DNA of 64,000 bases from Pyrus communis (Eukaryota > Streptophyta > Magnoliopsida > Rosales > Rosaceae): positions 4,499,621 to 4,563,620 of the forward strand of contig NC_084803.1 of NCBI RefSeq assembly GCF_963583255.1. The letters run 5' to 3'. Numbering within the stretch: position 1 is the stretch's first letter; every line of letters starts with the position of its first letter. The notes under the pieces were generated by a model, which saw only the letters and a list, made by a program, of their open reading frames with translations, searched no databases and was not told where the DNA came from. Positions 40,666 through 52,594 of the stretch are shown here, piece after piece. The position numbers and the translations under genes are program-made.

Positions 40666-42924
40666 ATGCTGCTTTTCGTGTTGGTCTTGTCCCTTGTGGC
40701 TCAAGCCTGCTCAGCACCGACAACTGCCCAACAACCAAACCAAAAAACAGATCAACATGTCAAAAGCATATTCATCCTGGCCGGACAGAGCAACATGGCA
40801 GGTCGAGGTGGTGTGGTTAACGACACCACCACAGGCATCATCACCTGGGACGGTGTCGTGCCGCCAAAGTGCCGCCCCAACCCGTCAGTCTTCCGGCTCG
40901 ACGCAAATCTCAGGTGGGTTAAAGCACGCGAGCCTCTCCACGCCGACATCGACGTAGGGAAGACCAATGGGATTGGACCCGGTATGGCTTTTGCCAATGC
41001 GGTTTTGGCCAATCACTCTAGTACGGTTGGCCGGATTGGGTTAGTCCCTTGTGCGATCGGTGGGACTAACATAACCCAGTGGGCACGAGGCTCTTTTCTG
41101 TACAACCAGATGATCGGGAGGGCCAAGGTTTCGTTGCAGAATGGTGGTTCGATCAGAGCACTTCTGTGGTATCAGGGCGAGAGCGATACAGCTCGTAGAG
41201 AAGACGCTCGGTCTTACAAAAACAGATTGGAAACTTTTTTGGGGGATGTACGTTTGGATCTGCAATCTCCTGATCTCCCAATAATCCAGGTACGATTATT
41301 TAGGTTTTTTTTTTTTTTTTTTTTGAAGAACAATAGTATTTACACTATAAGTTGGGAGAGTAAGCCTTATAATGAATCAACTATGAGCTTCGAATTCGTC
41401 TTTGCCGAAAATTAAACTTAAGTTATCTGACTTACAAGTAAAAAGGAATGCCACTATAACGTAGTACTAAATGACATTTAGTATTGTTAATTAATTACTC
41501 AGTTTTTGTTTAGTATTGTTAATGACATTTAGTACTAACGATAAACTACTCATAGCGGTATTTGAATATAAGAGAATGAACACACTTCCCTAACTAATTA
41601 ACTAGCGTAACTTACATTTACATTAGTACTTTTTTTTTTTTTTTTTCTAGAAAACCTTAACTAGAAATTTTTTATTGAATCAGAAAAATGAAGTTATACC
41701 TAGTCAAGGATATTAACATTGGCCCTCACAAAAAAAATAATAAAATGAAATTCAAGAAAAGATGGGGACTTAAATCCCTCTTAAGAAAATAAATAAAAAT
41801 ACGAGGAGAAAACCTCTCTAAAGAAAAATCTATTAGGTCTAAACTTCAAAACAAGTTGCAAAGCACCAATAGCATAGATTAGGAAATAAAGAAAAAACAC
41901 ACATCATGATGAAGGACAAACATGTGAATCAGAATGCATAGTCAAGTCAAGAAAATCTGAATGTTAAAAACAAATTGCTGGCAGAAGAGAGTCATGCCAA
42001 ACCTAGACATGCCCATATTATTAAACTTTTCGATAACCACGCTTACATTAAAACTTAATTTCATTCTTTTAGCTCTTTGCCTTAGCTTTAGTCCTTGATC
42101 TTGTTAATCCAAATTAAGCAAAAGCAGTATTTCCTAATTCCTATATGATGTAACGTTGTTAGCTAGGTTTAGATATTTATAAAATGTAACAAGTTGTTGA
42201 AGTCGGTATCACTGTTAACTAATTTATTTACAAGTTTGGACGATTCCTATGAAAACCTAGTGCAACTTGGCATTTCTTAATTGAAATAGTAAAATTTCTA
42301 AATCAAGGGATTTCATTTCACATCTAAGCTCAGAGTTGGAATGGAGACAAGGAATTGATGGGCAAATTGTTTCTTTTCATCTCGAGGTCCTACCCTAATA
42401 TATATGAAAACAAAAACTATCCAATTAATAATGTCGTTTGATAATTGACTTAATGAATTGAAATGCAATGCGTTCAATCTCTATGCTTCTGAAAAAAGAA
42501 CGTACGTCTTACAGAAAGAAGCTCTAGTCAAATAACATATTACTTATATATCTAATGATGGACTAATTAGTTGGATGATATTGGTTGATCTGCAAGTCTA
42601 AAATGAACAGTGTGTGATGTGTTTTGGTTATATATATAGGTGGCTCTAGCATCTGGGGAAGAAGCAAGTCTGATAGAGATAGTGAGAGAAGCCCAGCTGG
42701 GAGTCGACTTTCTAAACGTGAGAACCGTCGACGCGAAAGGTCTTCCGTTGGAACCTGATGGCTTACACCTCACCACCCCTGCCCAGGTTCAACTTGGGAA
42801 AATGTTGGCTGATGCATATCTTCAATTCCTGCCCAGCGCCATAAGTCATGCTCCAGTAACATATCCTAATTATATTTTCCATTTTCTACTTTATTTGGTA
42901 TTGAAAGTTCTCACCACGAGCTAG
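40666..42924 (+). CDS. SASA-domain carbohydrate esterase (At4g34215-like), two exons
   Basis: Exons 40666-41289 and 42640-42924 join in phase to 302 residues; intron borders are GT (41290) and AG (42639). Residues 1-17 are a signal peptide (MLLFVLVLSLVAQACSA), so it is probably secreted to the wall or vacuole. The SGNH-hydrolase/SASA fold (CE6-like) is shown by FILAGQSNMAGRGG (nucleophile Ser42), the Gly-rich LVPCAIGGTNITQW block, LLWYQGESDT, and the exon 2 motif DGLHLTT with the catalytic Asp248/His251 pair. Substrate in plants is not established; acetyl groups on glycans are likely. The C-terminus after FLPSAISHAP is longer and more hydrophobic than I expect and may reflect a lost stop. The 1.35-kb intron carries a SINE near its start. 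A disrupted paralogue follows at 45017. Confidence 0.9.
41305..41475 (-). mobile_element. SINE (same family as 37401) inside the esterase intron
   Basis: Its T-run (minus-strand A tail) begins 15 bp after the 5' splice site. It ends at the family head TAGTACTAAATGAC. The match to the copies at 37401 and 43303 includes CTTACAAGTAAA-AGGAAT(G/A)CCAC and GTAGTACT. Confidence 0.75.
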
Positions 42925-43302
42925 CTAATTTGTTACTTCCTTTATTCAGTGTTCACAAATCCAAATGTATTTAGAGTAATGGCCAAGCTACTATCCTAAT
43001 TGATACGGTTTTAGGACCCTTGTGCTTCAAGCATTAGAATTGTAAGAATTCATCGATCACGACGAAAAAGTATGAAGAACTCAAATCCAAAAGGCCCAAC
43101 GATTCATTAAACCGAGTCGATTGGGAGCCTAGGTGATCTCCTTTCCCTGCTCTGAGTCTGCTCAAGGACCAGCTTTGAGATTGACAAGAACACAGCCCAT
43201 ATGTCCAAATACCCAATTAAATTCAATCCAAATTTAAATAGACCCAACAGTTTGTTTCTCTCTCATGTATGTTGGAACTTGGAACTCTAGTTGGACTTAA
43301 CC

Positions 43303-43477
43303 TTTTTTTTTTTTTTTAAGTATAACGGTATATTTTACGTTATAAGGAGGGAGAGTTCGGTTAAGTCACACAATAGGCAATCTAATTTGATATCAAATTC
43401 GCCATCCACGAGATTCGAACCTAAAACCTCTCACTTACAAGTAAAGAGGAATACTACGAGACCGTAGTACTGAATGA
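43303..43477 (-). mobile_element. SINE (same family as 37401)
   Basis: Starts with a T-run. The minus strand shows a box B-like GGTTCGAATCTCG and the family head CAGTACTACGGTCTCGTAG. Short direct repeats GACTTAAC/GACTTATAAC flank it. Confidence 0.78.
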
Positions 43478-43489
43478 CTTATAACAACG

Positions 43490-45016
43490 ATAAATACAAC
43501 GTGAAATAATTAGAATTAATGAGTTATTATGAAGATAAAATAAACACGGCCCTTATTTAGAGGACATACATGTTGGAGTGGTGGGAAACATTGTTAATCA
43601 CATTTACATTGTGAACGTGGATATAACAGTTGCTAACCAACTTTTTATGATTGGTGGGAATTGGTTATAGTTTGTATCTATATAGGAAGGGTCCTGCTCA
43701 CATGAAAAATATACGTTCTATTCGAAAAACTAGCTCTAGCACTAGTAGAAGGATCACACTTAATAGAACATCGTTCTTTTTCTGACTTCTTCAACTCATA
43801 CTCTAAACTCTAAATCTATATGTTATTATACTAGAAATTGTATAAGAATTGTTATAATTGGATTTATTGGATTGTTTCATCAACGGTGTTGGGTTAGAAT
43901 GACTTTTTGACTCTGCGTCAGTGATTCCCTTATTATTTATTAGTCAACAACTAATTATGTGCATGAAGTATCCTAGATATCTAATTGCATAGTGAGGTAT
44001 GCGTAATCTAATTAGATCCAATCAGATTATGCAGCAAATACTAGGTATCTGTCCATCAAATTCCATTACAGGTATGTGGATTGGTAACAGTGGCTTATTA
44101 GCTCACCTAACAAGGTGAAATGAGCTCTTCTTATTGCAGTTTTAGGACATCTTAGAGACCAAGCCTAATTGTTTTGCTTTGTCTTCTTTGGGTCAGAATC
44201 TACCTACCGGTTGTTGGAGTAAACTTGGAAATAGCAATGTCGTTGGGACAATTTGACATATTGTTCTTACAAGATATAACCAATGTGGAAAAAACAGGAT
44301 ATTGCCTACTGGGGAAATGCTGAATTGACGAGGAACAATGATATAACCAAGGATACCAACCTCCTTATTACCTTATGAACAACAAATACTTTTTTTTTTT
44401 TTGAAATATTGTTAATCACAAGTAGAATTGGTGGACGAGTAATGCTATGTATACTCATCATATTTTTCATACTACAATTGAATCACCCGTCTAATAAAAG
44501 TAAGACCTATCAATACATGTGTCTTATCTCTATTAGAAAAATGATACAAATGTGATATGAAAAATGAGATGAGAATAACATTTTTATCAGTGGACACTAA
44601 ATACATATTAACAATTTAGTGCCTATTTTATTGTTTGTTTAGTACTCCATAATTTGATATTCGATTAAAATTTACAACCAATTATTCCATTTGTGCATGT
44701 CATTTTTCTAAAATAGTATTTGGTTTTATATCTAAATTTCCTTACAACTTGGAATAGATGTTATAAAACATGGAAAATAATCCAATTGTCAGTATGCTAC
44801 AGAAACAAATCCACTGCTATAGTTTCACCACCACTGCCACCTTGGGCAGTAGATAGAAACCCTAAAAGCCAAAAAAAAAAAAAAGCACAGTATCAACCAC
44901 GAGTAATAATTACAGCGTGAAGCCCTGAGCAGAAATTAACAATTACTCTGCTGCTCGTCGTCCCAAGTAAAGTGAGACAAAAAACAAACCACATTGGCCA
45001 TTGCAAAAATCAAATC
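43490..45016. other. Spacer between the two esterase genes
   Basis: Contains one small MITE (44437-44584) and the upstream region of the second esterase. No other gene signal was seen. Confidence 0.45.
44437..44584. mobile_element. Small MITE, GAGTAATGCTA type
   Basis: The left end GAGTAATGCTATGTATACTC with ATATTTTTCATAC is matched in inverted order by GATATGAAAAATGAGATGAGAATAACATT at the right end. It shares the GAGTAATG start with the 9-bp-duplication element at 59535. No clear duplication. Confidence 0.55.
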
Positions 45017-47094
45017 ATGGGCATGTCCAAATGGTTTTTGTTTCTCTATGTTTTACTATTAACCCAATTCAATGGGGCTGCTTCCGTTGCCAGGAACATC
45101 TTCATCCTAGCAGGTCAGAGCAACATGGCTGGGCGCGGGGGCGTCAGCCGCGGCAAATGGGACGGGAACGTCCCAACCGAGTGCAGTCCCAACCCATCAA
45201 TCCTCCGGCTTAGTGCACCGCTCATATGGGAGCAAGCACACGAGCCGCTCCACGCCGACATCGACCTGGGAAAGACGTGTGGGATTGGGCCGGGCATGGC
45301 ATTTGCCAATGAGGTCCTCCGAGCCAAGGGGTCGGGATTTGGGGAAGTGGGTCTGGTTCCTTGCGCCGTAGGCGGGACTAGAATTGGCGAGTGGGGTAAA
45401 GGGACTCGGTTGTATGGTGAGTTGGTGAGACGAGCCCGCGAGTCGGTCAGGGGCGGAGGAGTTATCCGGGCGCTTTTGTGGTTTCAGGGAGAAAGTGACA
45501 CCGTGAGAAAGGAGGAAGCTGACGGGTATAAAGGGAAATTCGAGAAGCTTGTTTTGGACCTGCGTTCTGATCTTCATCTCCCTAACCTTCATGTCATCCA
45601 GGTTTGCTGCACTGCTCTTATTTTGTTTGTAATCCCAATTCATTATGGACTAGCAATCTTGTTCTCATAGAAAGTGCTTTTGTTTCGACTTTCTTTTACT
45701 AAAAGTGTTTTTGATTTAAGCATGTCGAAAAACCTTGCGATACTTAAGAAGTGTGGTTCTACCTATGAAACAAAAGGTGGGATTATAACTGGGTTTTTCA
45801 TAACATACCTGTTATTGCACATGATATTAACATATAAATATTTGTTACTTAGTTAATACATATATTTTTGTTTTCAGAGTTCGATACTTTAAATGTTTCT
45901 CACTAGTGTCAATTGTTAGCGAAATTACACTAATTAGTCATTTAAAATTTTAAAAAACTGAGACTATTTTTTATGTTAAACATTGTCCAAAGCATTTTAA
46001 TTATCATATTATGCTTTTAATCATTCCTAAAGAACGGTTTTATAGGAATACACATGAAAATACTCGATGTGCCTAGTAACTAAGGGTTTGAATTATTGTG
46101 GTTGCAGGTGGCACTGGCATCTGGAGAAGGCAAATTTCACTACTAGAATTATGCCCATTACACACCATTTTTTGCCCACCCTTTGCAATTGGTGGTCATA
46201 GATATAAAGTTGCTACTCTTACTATTATTTGGTGGCTTTACAATGAGATGCCACTGATATCAGTGGCCTAAAAAAATCAGCCACCAATATTGGTGTCTGT
46301 TAACTAACTTTATTTCTTAAAAATACTTTTTTGTGCATTTGTGATTAACTGGGCACCAATACAATTTATTGAACACCAATAAAACAAATAAAAAAAAACC
46401 ATTAAACCTCTCTCCCCTTCACAAAAGTCCAACTCCTCCCCTTCATTCCCTCCGCTCGCTTCCCCTTTCATTCTCTCTCTCCTACCTCCCATATACTCTT
46501 CTCTTTCATGCAGCAGTGGCTCCGTCCTCCCGTCACCAACGAGCGTCAAACTATACCTTCAGAATCCTCTTCCCTTCCTCTTTCCAACCCTCAAGTTAGT
46601 TTCTCCAAATTTGTAGCCGAATTTTCTCAATTTCAGATCTAAGAAACGGTGACCATAGGTATTCCGGCCAATTTCCAGCAAAGTCTGCCTGAATTGGACC
46701 TCAACCAAGAGGTAAAAATGATCCTCTCCTCATGGGTGTTCCCTAGTGTAAGTGATTTTTTTTGGATCAATTCTAGATTTCAAATTTTAATTCCACTTTC
46801 TGTATGCATGTTGAAGATTGGGGACAAGGAAGGTGAATCAAGGTTGTTTCCAACCTGGGCCGAGAAGAATGGAAGCCTTGGAAGGTTGTGGGTGAAACTA
46901 AGGTGAAGAGGGTTCTTCTAAAAAAATTAAGGTGAACATGGTGATTTTCTCCTTAACCACAACTATCACATTTTATCTCTTGCTTGGAATTTTTTTTTAA
47001 ATTCCCAGGATCTGCAGTTGCAATATTTTTGATGGACAAATTAAAAAAGAAGCAACTGCTTTTATAAAGCTTTTGTAGTCTCACGGTAAATATA

Positions 47095-48961
47095 TCATTA
47101 TATATACTAAAACCCAGTTGGGTTCCAGCACTGTTCAGCAATAGTAAAAGGGCGGAAATGCCCCTGATTTTTTAGCTTGCTTAGCCGTTTTGCTGCTGCT
47201 TTGCACAGTTAAATATCTGTTATGCCCCTGATTGCCACGCGTTGATCATCCTTTGTCTGTGTGGTTTGATTCCGTCATAGCGAATGGACGACGTTTCCCT
47301 TCTAGCCCACGCGTCCATCATCGATGGCCCTTCCAGTTCGACTTCTTCCCAATTTCGCTTCTCTCGCCGTTCTCACCTTTTGGGTATTTTGGAACCTAGG
47401 TTTTTTTCTCTCCCGCATCGCCGTCTTACTTGCTGTTTAGCGTTGCCATCTTTCTCCAGATCGGCAGGCCGATGGAACCCGGCGAGGTCAGCATGTACTT
47501 CTATGTAATTACCGCCTGTGATCTCAGCCATGCTCGCGCCGCCGTCAATTTCGTTGTTTTGTTCAGGTTCGCACATTCAATCTCATTATTTGCATGTTTT
47601 ATTTAATATTCATGCAATTAATTGTGCTTTGGATTAGTGTGGAAGTTGATATGTTTGATTTTCTGCATGTACTTTATTTTTTCTATTTTCTTTCAGAAAT
47701 TAATTTACTTTTCCTTGGAAATCGTTGAGCTGTTAGAAGTTTTTTGCCTTTTTTCTTAATTTGATCGAAATCCATTTCTTACCCACATAACCTAGAGTCT
47801 CCTGGTGAGTTTTTCGTCTTTCTTAGTGTGTCTGAATTTTTTAATTCCGTTGTTATGGCCTTTGTTTTCCTCAGAGAAGAGATGTTGATGGTGCATGAGA
47901 GCAGTACCTTGGGTTGGAGCACTCTGATAAAGCTCCTAAGAGCGCTCACGCAACAAATCAAGTAAGTGCTGTTGTAAATAGGTTGTTTTCGATTTACAGA
48001 TGGATTTTGTGTTTAAATTTTCTTTTTATAATTTTAGAGCATGCATGTATTATCAGTTGCTAGATGTCATGATCAATCCCTGTATTATATGTGAAATAAA
48101 AAAAGAAGGAACACTCTATAACTCTAATCAGATGTCCACTGAAAAGAAGACAAATCACATTATAGACCAATACGTGTTAAAATTATGTTGAAATAAAAAG
48201 ATGAATAGAATGTTTCTGATAGAGATTACCCATGATAACAAAATGGTCAGGCAGAGTCATTTAATGGTTGTCAAGGTTGGATCTTTGTCTTAGTGAATAA
48301 CAGTACATCCTATATCAGGGAAAAACACTAAGATCTGATACACTATCAATTTCATTTGACAGGAGAAATAAAAGCTTTAGAAGTCACTCCTTTTTTTTTT
48401 TTTTCTTTCTTTTCATGTTTCAGTTTGTTTTTCAAATCAGTTGTCAATGCTATTTGCTTTTTACTAACATATGTTTTTTGTTTTTAATAGTATACGAACA
48501 TAAAAAAAAGCCTCCAAACCTCCAAAGACAGTAGCAAGATCTTTGTTGATGGTAAGCTATTATTCTCTGATATCTGTTTCTTTTTGTTTATTTCACATAT
48601 GTGGCTATTTATTGAAATTTGATTTGCCAAGAACTGGAGATGGTCTCGATTTTAAGGTTAAAATTGAATCATCCATGATTTTAAAATAATGGTATTTTTA
48701 TTAAACCTAATCTTTCTGAGCATGGTTAGGAAGTTATGAAAAAAGTAGAAAGGATGTTCCCTTGATGATTGTTCAGAGAAGAATTCTGGTGATAGTTCAT
48801 AGAAAGTAAAGGTTTATGTTTTTTTTTTAAATTCCAGTTGGAATGTGTTGCAATAATATCAGTCTTTGTGAGATCAAATGAATAACACCTACCTTTTTGC
48901 CTCTTTCTACATGTTTTATACAGTTTCAAAACCCGCAGCACCGCGCGGGCAAGCTTGCTAG
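47095..48961 (+). mobile_element. Non-autonomous Helitron nested in the CACTA element
   Basis: Starts TCATTATATATACTAAAACCC and ends CCCGCAGCACCGCGCGGGC (hairpin CCCGC/GCGGG) followed 12 bases later by the terminal CTAG. The flanking bases are A before TC and T after CTAG, the A^T site used by Helitrons. No rolling-circle replicase is encoded. The interior has exon-like GC-rich blocks (47284-47560, 47875-47960) that may be captured gene pieces; I do not recognise their source. Confidence 0.78.
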
Positions 48962-50230
48962 TTAGCACTAGAAAGTGAGGAAATCCACTTTCTTTGGTCA
49001 AGTTGGATTCTTTACTATGACTACCATTTTTATCTCTAAACAAATTTTTAATGGTATGTATGATATAAAAGGGTAAATTTAACTATTTTGGTTTCTTTTT
49101 TTTCACGCTTTGGTGCCTCGAGTTTTAATTTTTCATAGCTGTGTTGAGTTTTTTTCCAGTTACAATTCGGGAGCCATTGGCAACTTCTAAGGGACCAAAA
49201 TTGTTTTCAAGTCAAAATACAGGAACCAAATCGTAACTAGACTAGGAGATTACATTACCAAAGTAGGAAAGTTTTGTCTTGATTCATAGTTTGACAACAT
49301 AATATGTATGTAGGATGTTGTTTTAGAATCGCTTGGTAAGTGTTAAATACATCCTATAACATGATTGACTAACAAGCATGGTCGTTCAGATATACATGCA
49401 ATTGAGATCACTGACTAAATCAGATTTCTTTTATATTGAAGCAAATCTTGCCTATTGGGTGTTTGTGAAAATTCCCCAGAGAGTTAGAAACAAGGATATG
49501 ATGCAAATCTGAATGTAGGCTGTTTTGGTATGTGTGTGTACGTATAGGTGTGTTATATTGATATGACATGCTGCCTAATTTATCTATTTTTGGATTGCTA
49601 GATCAAAGAAGGAAGTTCAATTTATCAAGGATCAAGGTTTGGACTGCTAGACAGCGCGTCGCCTTCGGTTTGAGGTATGGAATTAGTCTCGTGCTTGCAA
49701 TCTGGCCGCTTACGTGTTTAAATTTATGGTTTATCAATATGCTCAAGATTTGGTTAGCAGGTAGTTATGCAAACAAATTAAAGTTCCTTTAAGCATATGG
49801 TTGGTAGTCTTGGTGCCCTTCAGATTTGTGTAAAAATCTAGAGCCATCTGCATGGTCCTATGCTAATGAGCTGCAAGTAAAACTTCAGTAACAATGTGTT
49901 TTTGTATTTCTTTCTAGCGATCAGCTCTTTGTGCTCGAAATTTGGCGATCAGGACTTGCCTTTGATTTTTTTTTAGTGCAGCAGAGTTTTGCATCGATTT
50001 TTTCATCTTCTTCCAGATTTCTGTTCCTTTTTTCTTTTTTTTTATTTTTTATATTGTTTTGGGATATGTGAATGTAATTTTTTGAGTATTTCTTTGCTTC
50101 AATTCTCTCTAATATTTTGATGTTTAGTTTGAACTCCCATCGCAGCATCATCATCATCATCTGCTCTTGCTGCTGCTGCCTTTGACTGGTATTTCCCTAT
50201 TTGCTGCCCAAACAACAGTCCTCTCAGATA

Positions 50231-50390
50231 CTACTTGCTCTTAGATACTACTTGCTTGGAGTACCATATACCTATATAGTAGTTTGAAAGCTGACCTGGT
50301 TTGAAGAAACCTAGCTCAAACATCCCACCTGGAGAGACAATGGTTTGATCGCCAAAGAGAGATTGGCATGACATGATTAAGCTCTTTGGA
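50231..50390 (-). pseudogene. Captured fragment of an S-locus-type lectin receptor kinase inside the CACTA element
   Basis: The minus strand encodes [19 protein letters not shown] and then [17 protein letters not shown], the very N-terminal start of the bulb-lectin domain of SRK-like receptor kinases (a different subfamily from the ZmPK1-type cluster at 15331-26285). It breaks off after about 45 residues. Its presence inside CACTA termini indicates transduplication. Confidence 0.72.
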
Positions 50391-50996
50391 AACAGAGTCT
50401 TCAAACACTTTTCAAAGTTTGAGTCCCAACATTTGTTCAAAATTGTATTAAAGATCAGTTATGCAAATTTGTAGTATATTCTTATATCAAAGATCTTACA
50501 ATTTGTTTCCTCACAAAAAAAAAAAAAAAAAAAAAAAAAAGGAAATATTCCTATTCAAATCTGGGTGCCCACACAGGGCATCCTCTTTTTTTAATATTAT
50601 TTTGCAATTTTGCCACTGATGTGAATAAGGGTGGCACTGCAGGAAAGGCACCAATGAAATATTGGTAGTCATTGTTACAATAGAGTCCTCTACATAGGCC
50701 ACACTCTCTAATTTAGTGGGTGCTTGGTGGGCATAGAGGTTTGCCACCAATGTGAGTGGCAACACTTGACAATAGCCACTAAATGAAAAGGGTGGCTGAT
50801 AGCCAAATTTCTAGTAGTGTTTGTAGACGTAGTAAGGAAAGGTCAGCTGGATGTCAAGTTACCAAATGTGAAATGTGTTGATGCCAAAGGATTGCGTCTC
50901 AAAGAAGATGGCCTCCACCTTACTACGTTATCTGAAGTCCACTTGGGGATCAAGCTTGCTCGTTCCTTACTTGATTCTTATGGCCACCATCTTTGA

Positions 50997-52311
50997 TCAA
51001 AACCAACCCTAAATATCCAATCAAATTGTGAGATTCTGAGAGCTGAGATGTACCCCATACCTTGGAAACTCGTTCGAATTATAGAATCCTTTGTTTTGGT
51101 CGTTACTGTGTACACAGTTTTGGGTTAGTCTTTAAAATTTCCAACAACAAAATAAAAATATATCAATCCAGTTTGAATGAAGCAAATACTCGCAGTAGGT
51201 AGAGTGGTTCTACACACACTCAACTTGAGTGTCTAGAAACAGTAACTGGGTATCCAAAAAATCATCCGTAGTGAGTTTAGTGACCTAGTTGAGCCTTGCA
51301 AGAATAGTTTATGTTAGACCATCTCCAAGATAAGCTCTAAATTTTGGTTAAACTAGCACGTGAAAGGTGTTAAAATTTATTTTAGCTATTCAGTTTAACT
51401 GTTCGTCTTCAACAATTTTCTTTTAATTAAGAAACTTTAAATATTTTATAATTAACAATTTAAACTCAACCCAACACCCTTCTCTATTTCTTCCTTCTTT
51501 TCCTTGATCAAGGATTCACCCTTAAGTTTTATTATTTTTCTAATATTTAGCAAGTGAATAGTTACTCTCTAAATTTAAAGAGTGATTGTTCATTTTGCAT
51601 TAATAGATAGCCTTTTACAACATCATTTGGAGATGAATTTTTTAAAAGGAAAACTAATGAAAATGGCTTGAAAACTTTGAGTTTTAACGATAAAGACAAA
51701 ATAAAGGGTAAAGTGAATAGTACCAGGATTGACTTTTTAGTGTAAAAAGTCAATCCTTAAATTTCTCAAAATGTTACTAAAATAATACTTTTAGTTAATT
51801 TTTTAATAATATTCTTTTATTAAAATGTTACTAAAATAATACTACGACGCAGCTTAAAAAAAATATTTGGAAGATTATTTTAAAAAGAGAAGTGGAAGAC
51901 TTATTCCTTAAATTTCTCAAAGCTCACAACTTCATCAACACTACTACCCAACAAACTCCTAGATCACAAAAAGTTATATATGAAGGATTAGAAATGCCTC
52001 ACATATGATTTTGCAATGCTCATACGATGCATTTTCTAATTCCTCTTGTCTACTTTTTTGTAATCCATTTCTTTTTTATTTTACCGAAATACCCTTCAAT
52101 GTGAAAATTGCTCAGCCAAACACACCCTAAACTACCTATGTCTCATCGAATTCCCTTCCGTCTCCTAGTGTAGATAGAGGCAGCTAGACTAGTTGAGTCA
52201 CTAATTGCTTTTAGCCCTTGGGTTCTTGGGGACATATCACAGGTGCAAGACTTCCATTGGTTTTATGATTTGACAAAAATTCATGGTGGATTTAGCCACA
52301 ATGACCTACAC
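50997..52311. other. 3' flank of the esterase pseudogene and spacer, with a truncated MITE
   Basis: AT-rich. A MITE of the AGGAAAACTAATGAAAA family lies at about 51647-51760, and a GACCATCTCCAAGATAAGCTC motif at about 51327 resembles the end of another MITE. No gene signals. Confidence 0.45.
51647..51760. mobile_element. Truncated MITE, AGGAAAACTAATGAAAA family
   Basis: Shares GAAAACT(A)TGAGTTTTAACGATAA and AAATAAAGGGTAAA-TGAATAGTA with the copies at 58353 and 60729. The right terminus is missing. Confidence 0.65.
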
Positions 52312-52357
52312 AATGAGATACGTGGACACAAAACGAACAGCTCACATGATACGTGCT
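52312..52357 (+). promoter_or_regulatory. Conserved ABRE-like block upstream of hydrophilic-protein copy 1
   Basis: Contains GAGATACGTGGACAC and CACATGATACGTGCTCGG, two ACGTG cores. Almost the same 45-bp block precedes copy 2 at 53250-53294. Paired ACGTG elements suggest abscisic acid or drought control; inference. Confidence 0.5.
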
Positions 52358-52594
52358 CGGCCCTGGTGCCCCTTATTTCTACACTATAGCTTGTCCTCGA
52401 CGAATCAACTATATCTATCATCCATGCCTTGCCCGCCTGATCATTTTCTATTTGGAGATGCAAGTTTCAGAGTTGTCTAAGTTTATTTTCTTTTGTACCA
52501 CTATGTTTAATATTTATTTGGATTTTTTAAAGTAATATTTATTTGGATTAATTGTAGTAACTTTATGTTTTGTTTTGAATTGTGTTTTTGCTAG

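Larger units (their letters stand above)
46138..50819. mobile_element. CACTA (En/Spm-type) non-autonomous transposon, 4.68 kb, with TTT duplication
   Basis: Perfect 11-bp terminal inverted repeats CACTACTAGAA / TTCTAGTAGTG; flanking 3-bp direct repeat TTT at 46135-46137 and 50820-50822, both diagnostic of CACTA elements. Subterminal regions are rich in TTGGTGGC/GCCACCAA words (46180-46300 and 50630-50800), as expected for transposase binding. No transposase frame is visible. The interior holds a Helitron, a lectin-kinase fragment and other unassigned transcribed-looking sequence (a CT-rich leader-like stretch at 46400-46510). Confidence 0.93.
45017..50996 (+). pseudogene. Second SASA-domain esterase gene, exon 2 split by a CACTA transposon
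   Basis: Exon 1 (45017-45601) encodes a signal peptide (MGMSKWFLFLYVLLLTQFNGAAS), FILAGQSNMAGRGG with nucleophile Ser35, LVPCAVGGTRIGEW and LLWFQGESDT, parallel to the intact paralogue at 40666. Exon 2 starts at 46108 (VALASGEGKF), is interrupted after 46137 and resumes at 50823 (VDVVRKGQLDV...DGLHLTT) to the stop at 50994-50996. Without the insert the parts fit in phase (585+30+174 bp, 262 residues) with no other lesion. The insertion separates the nucleophile from the Asp/His pair. A spliced transcript would read from the codon for Phe205 into the transposon end as CAC TAC TAG, a stop after two codons. If the transposon is spliced out or excised, function could return; otherwise the gene is dead. 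Confidence 0.88.
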
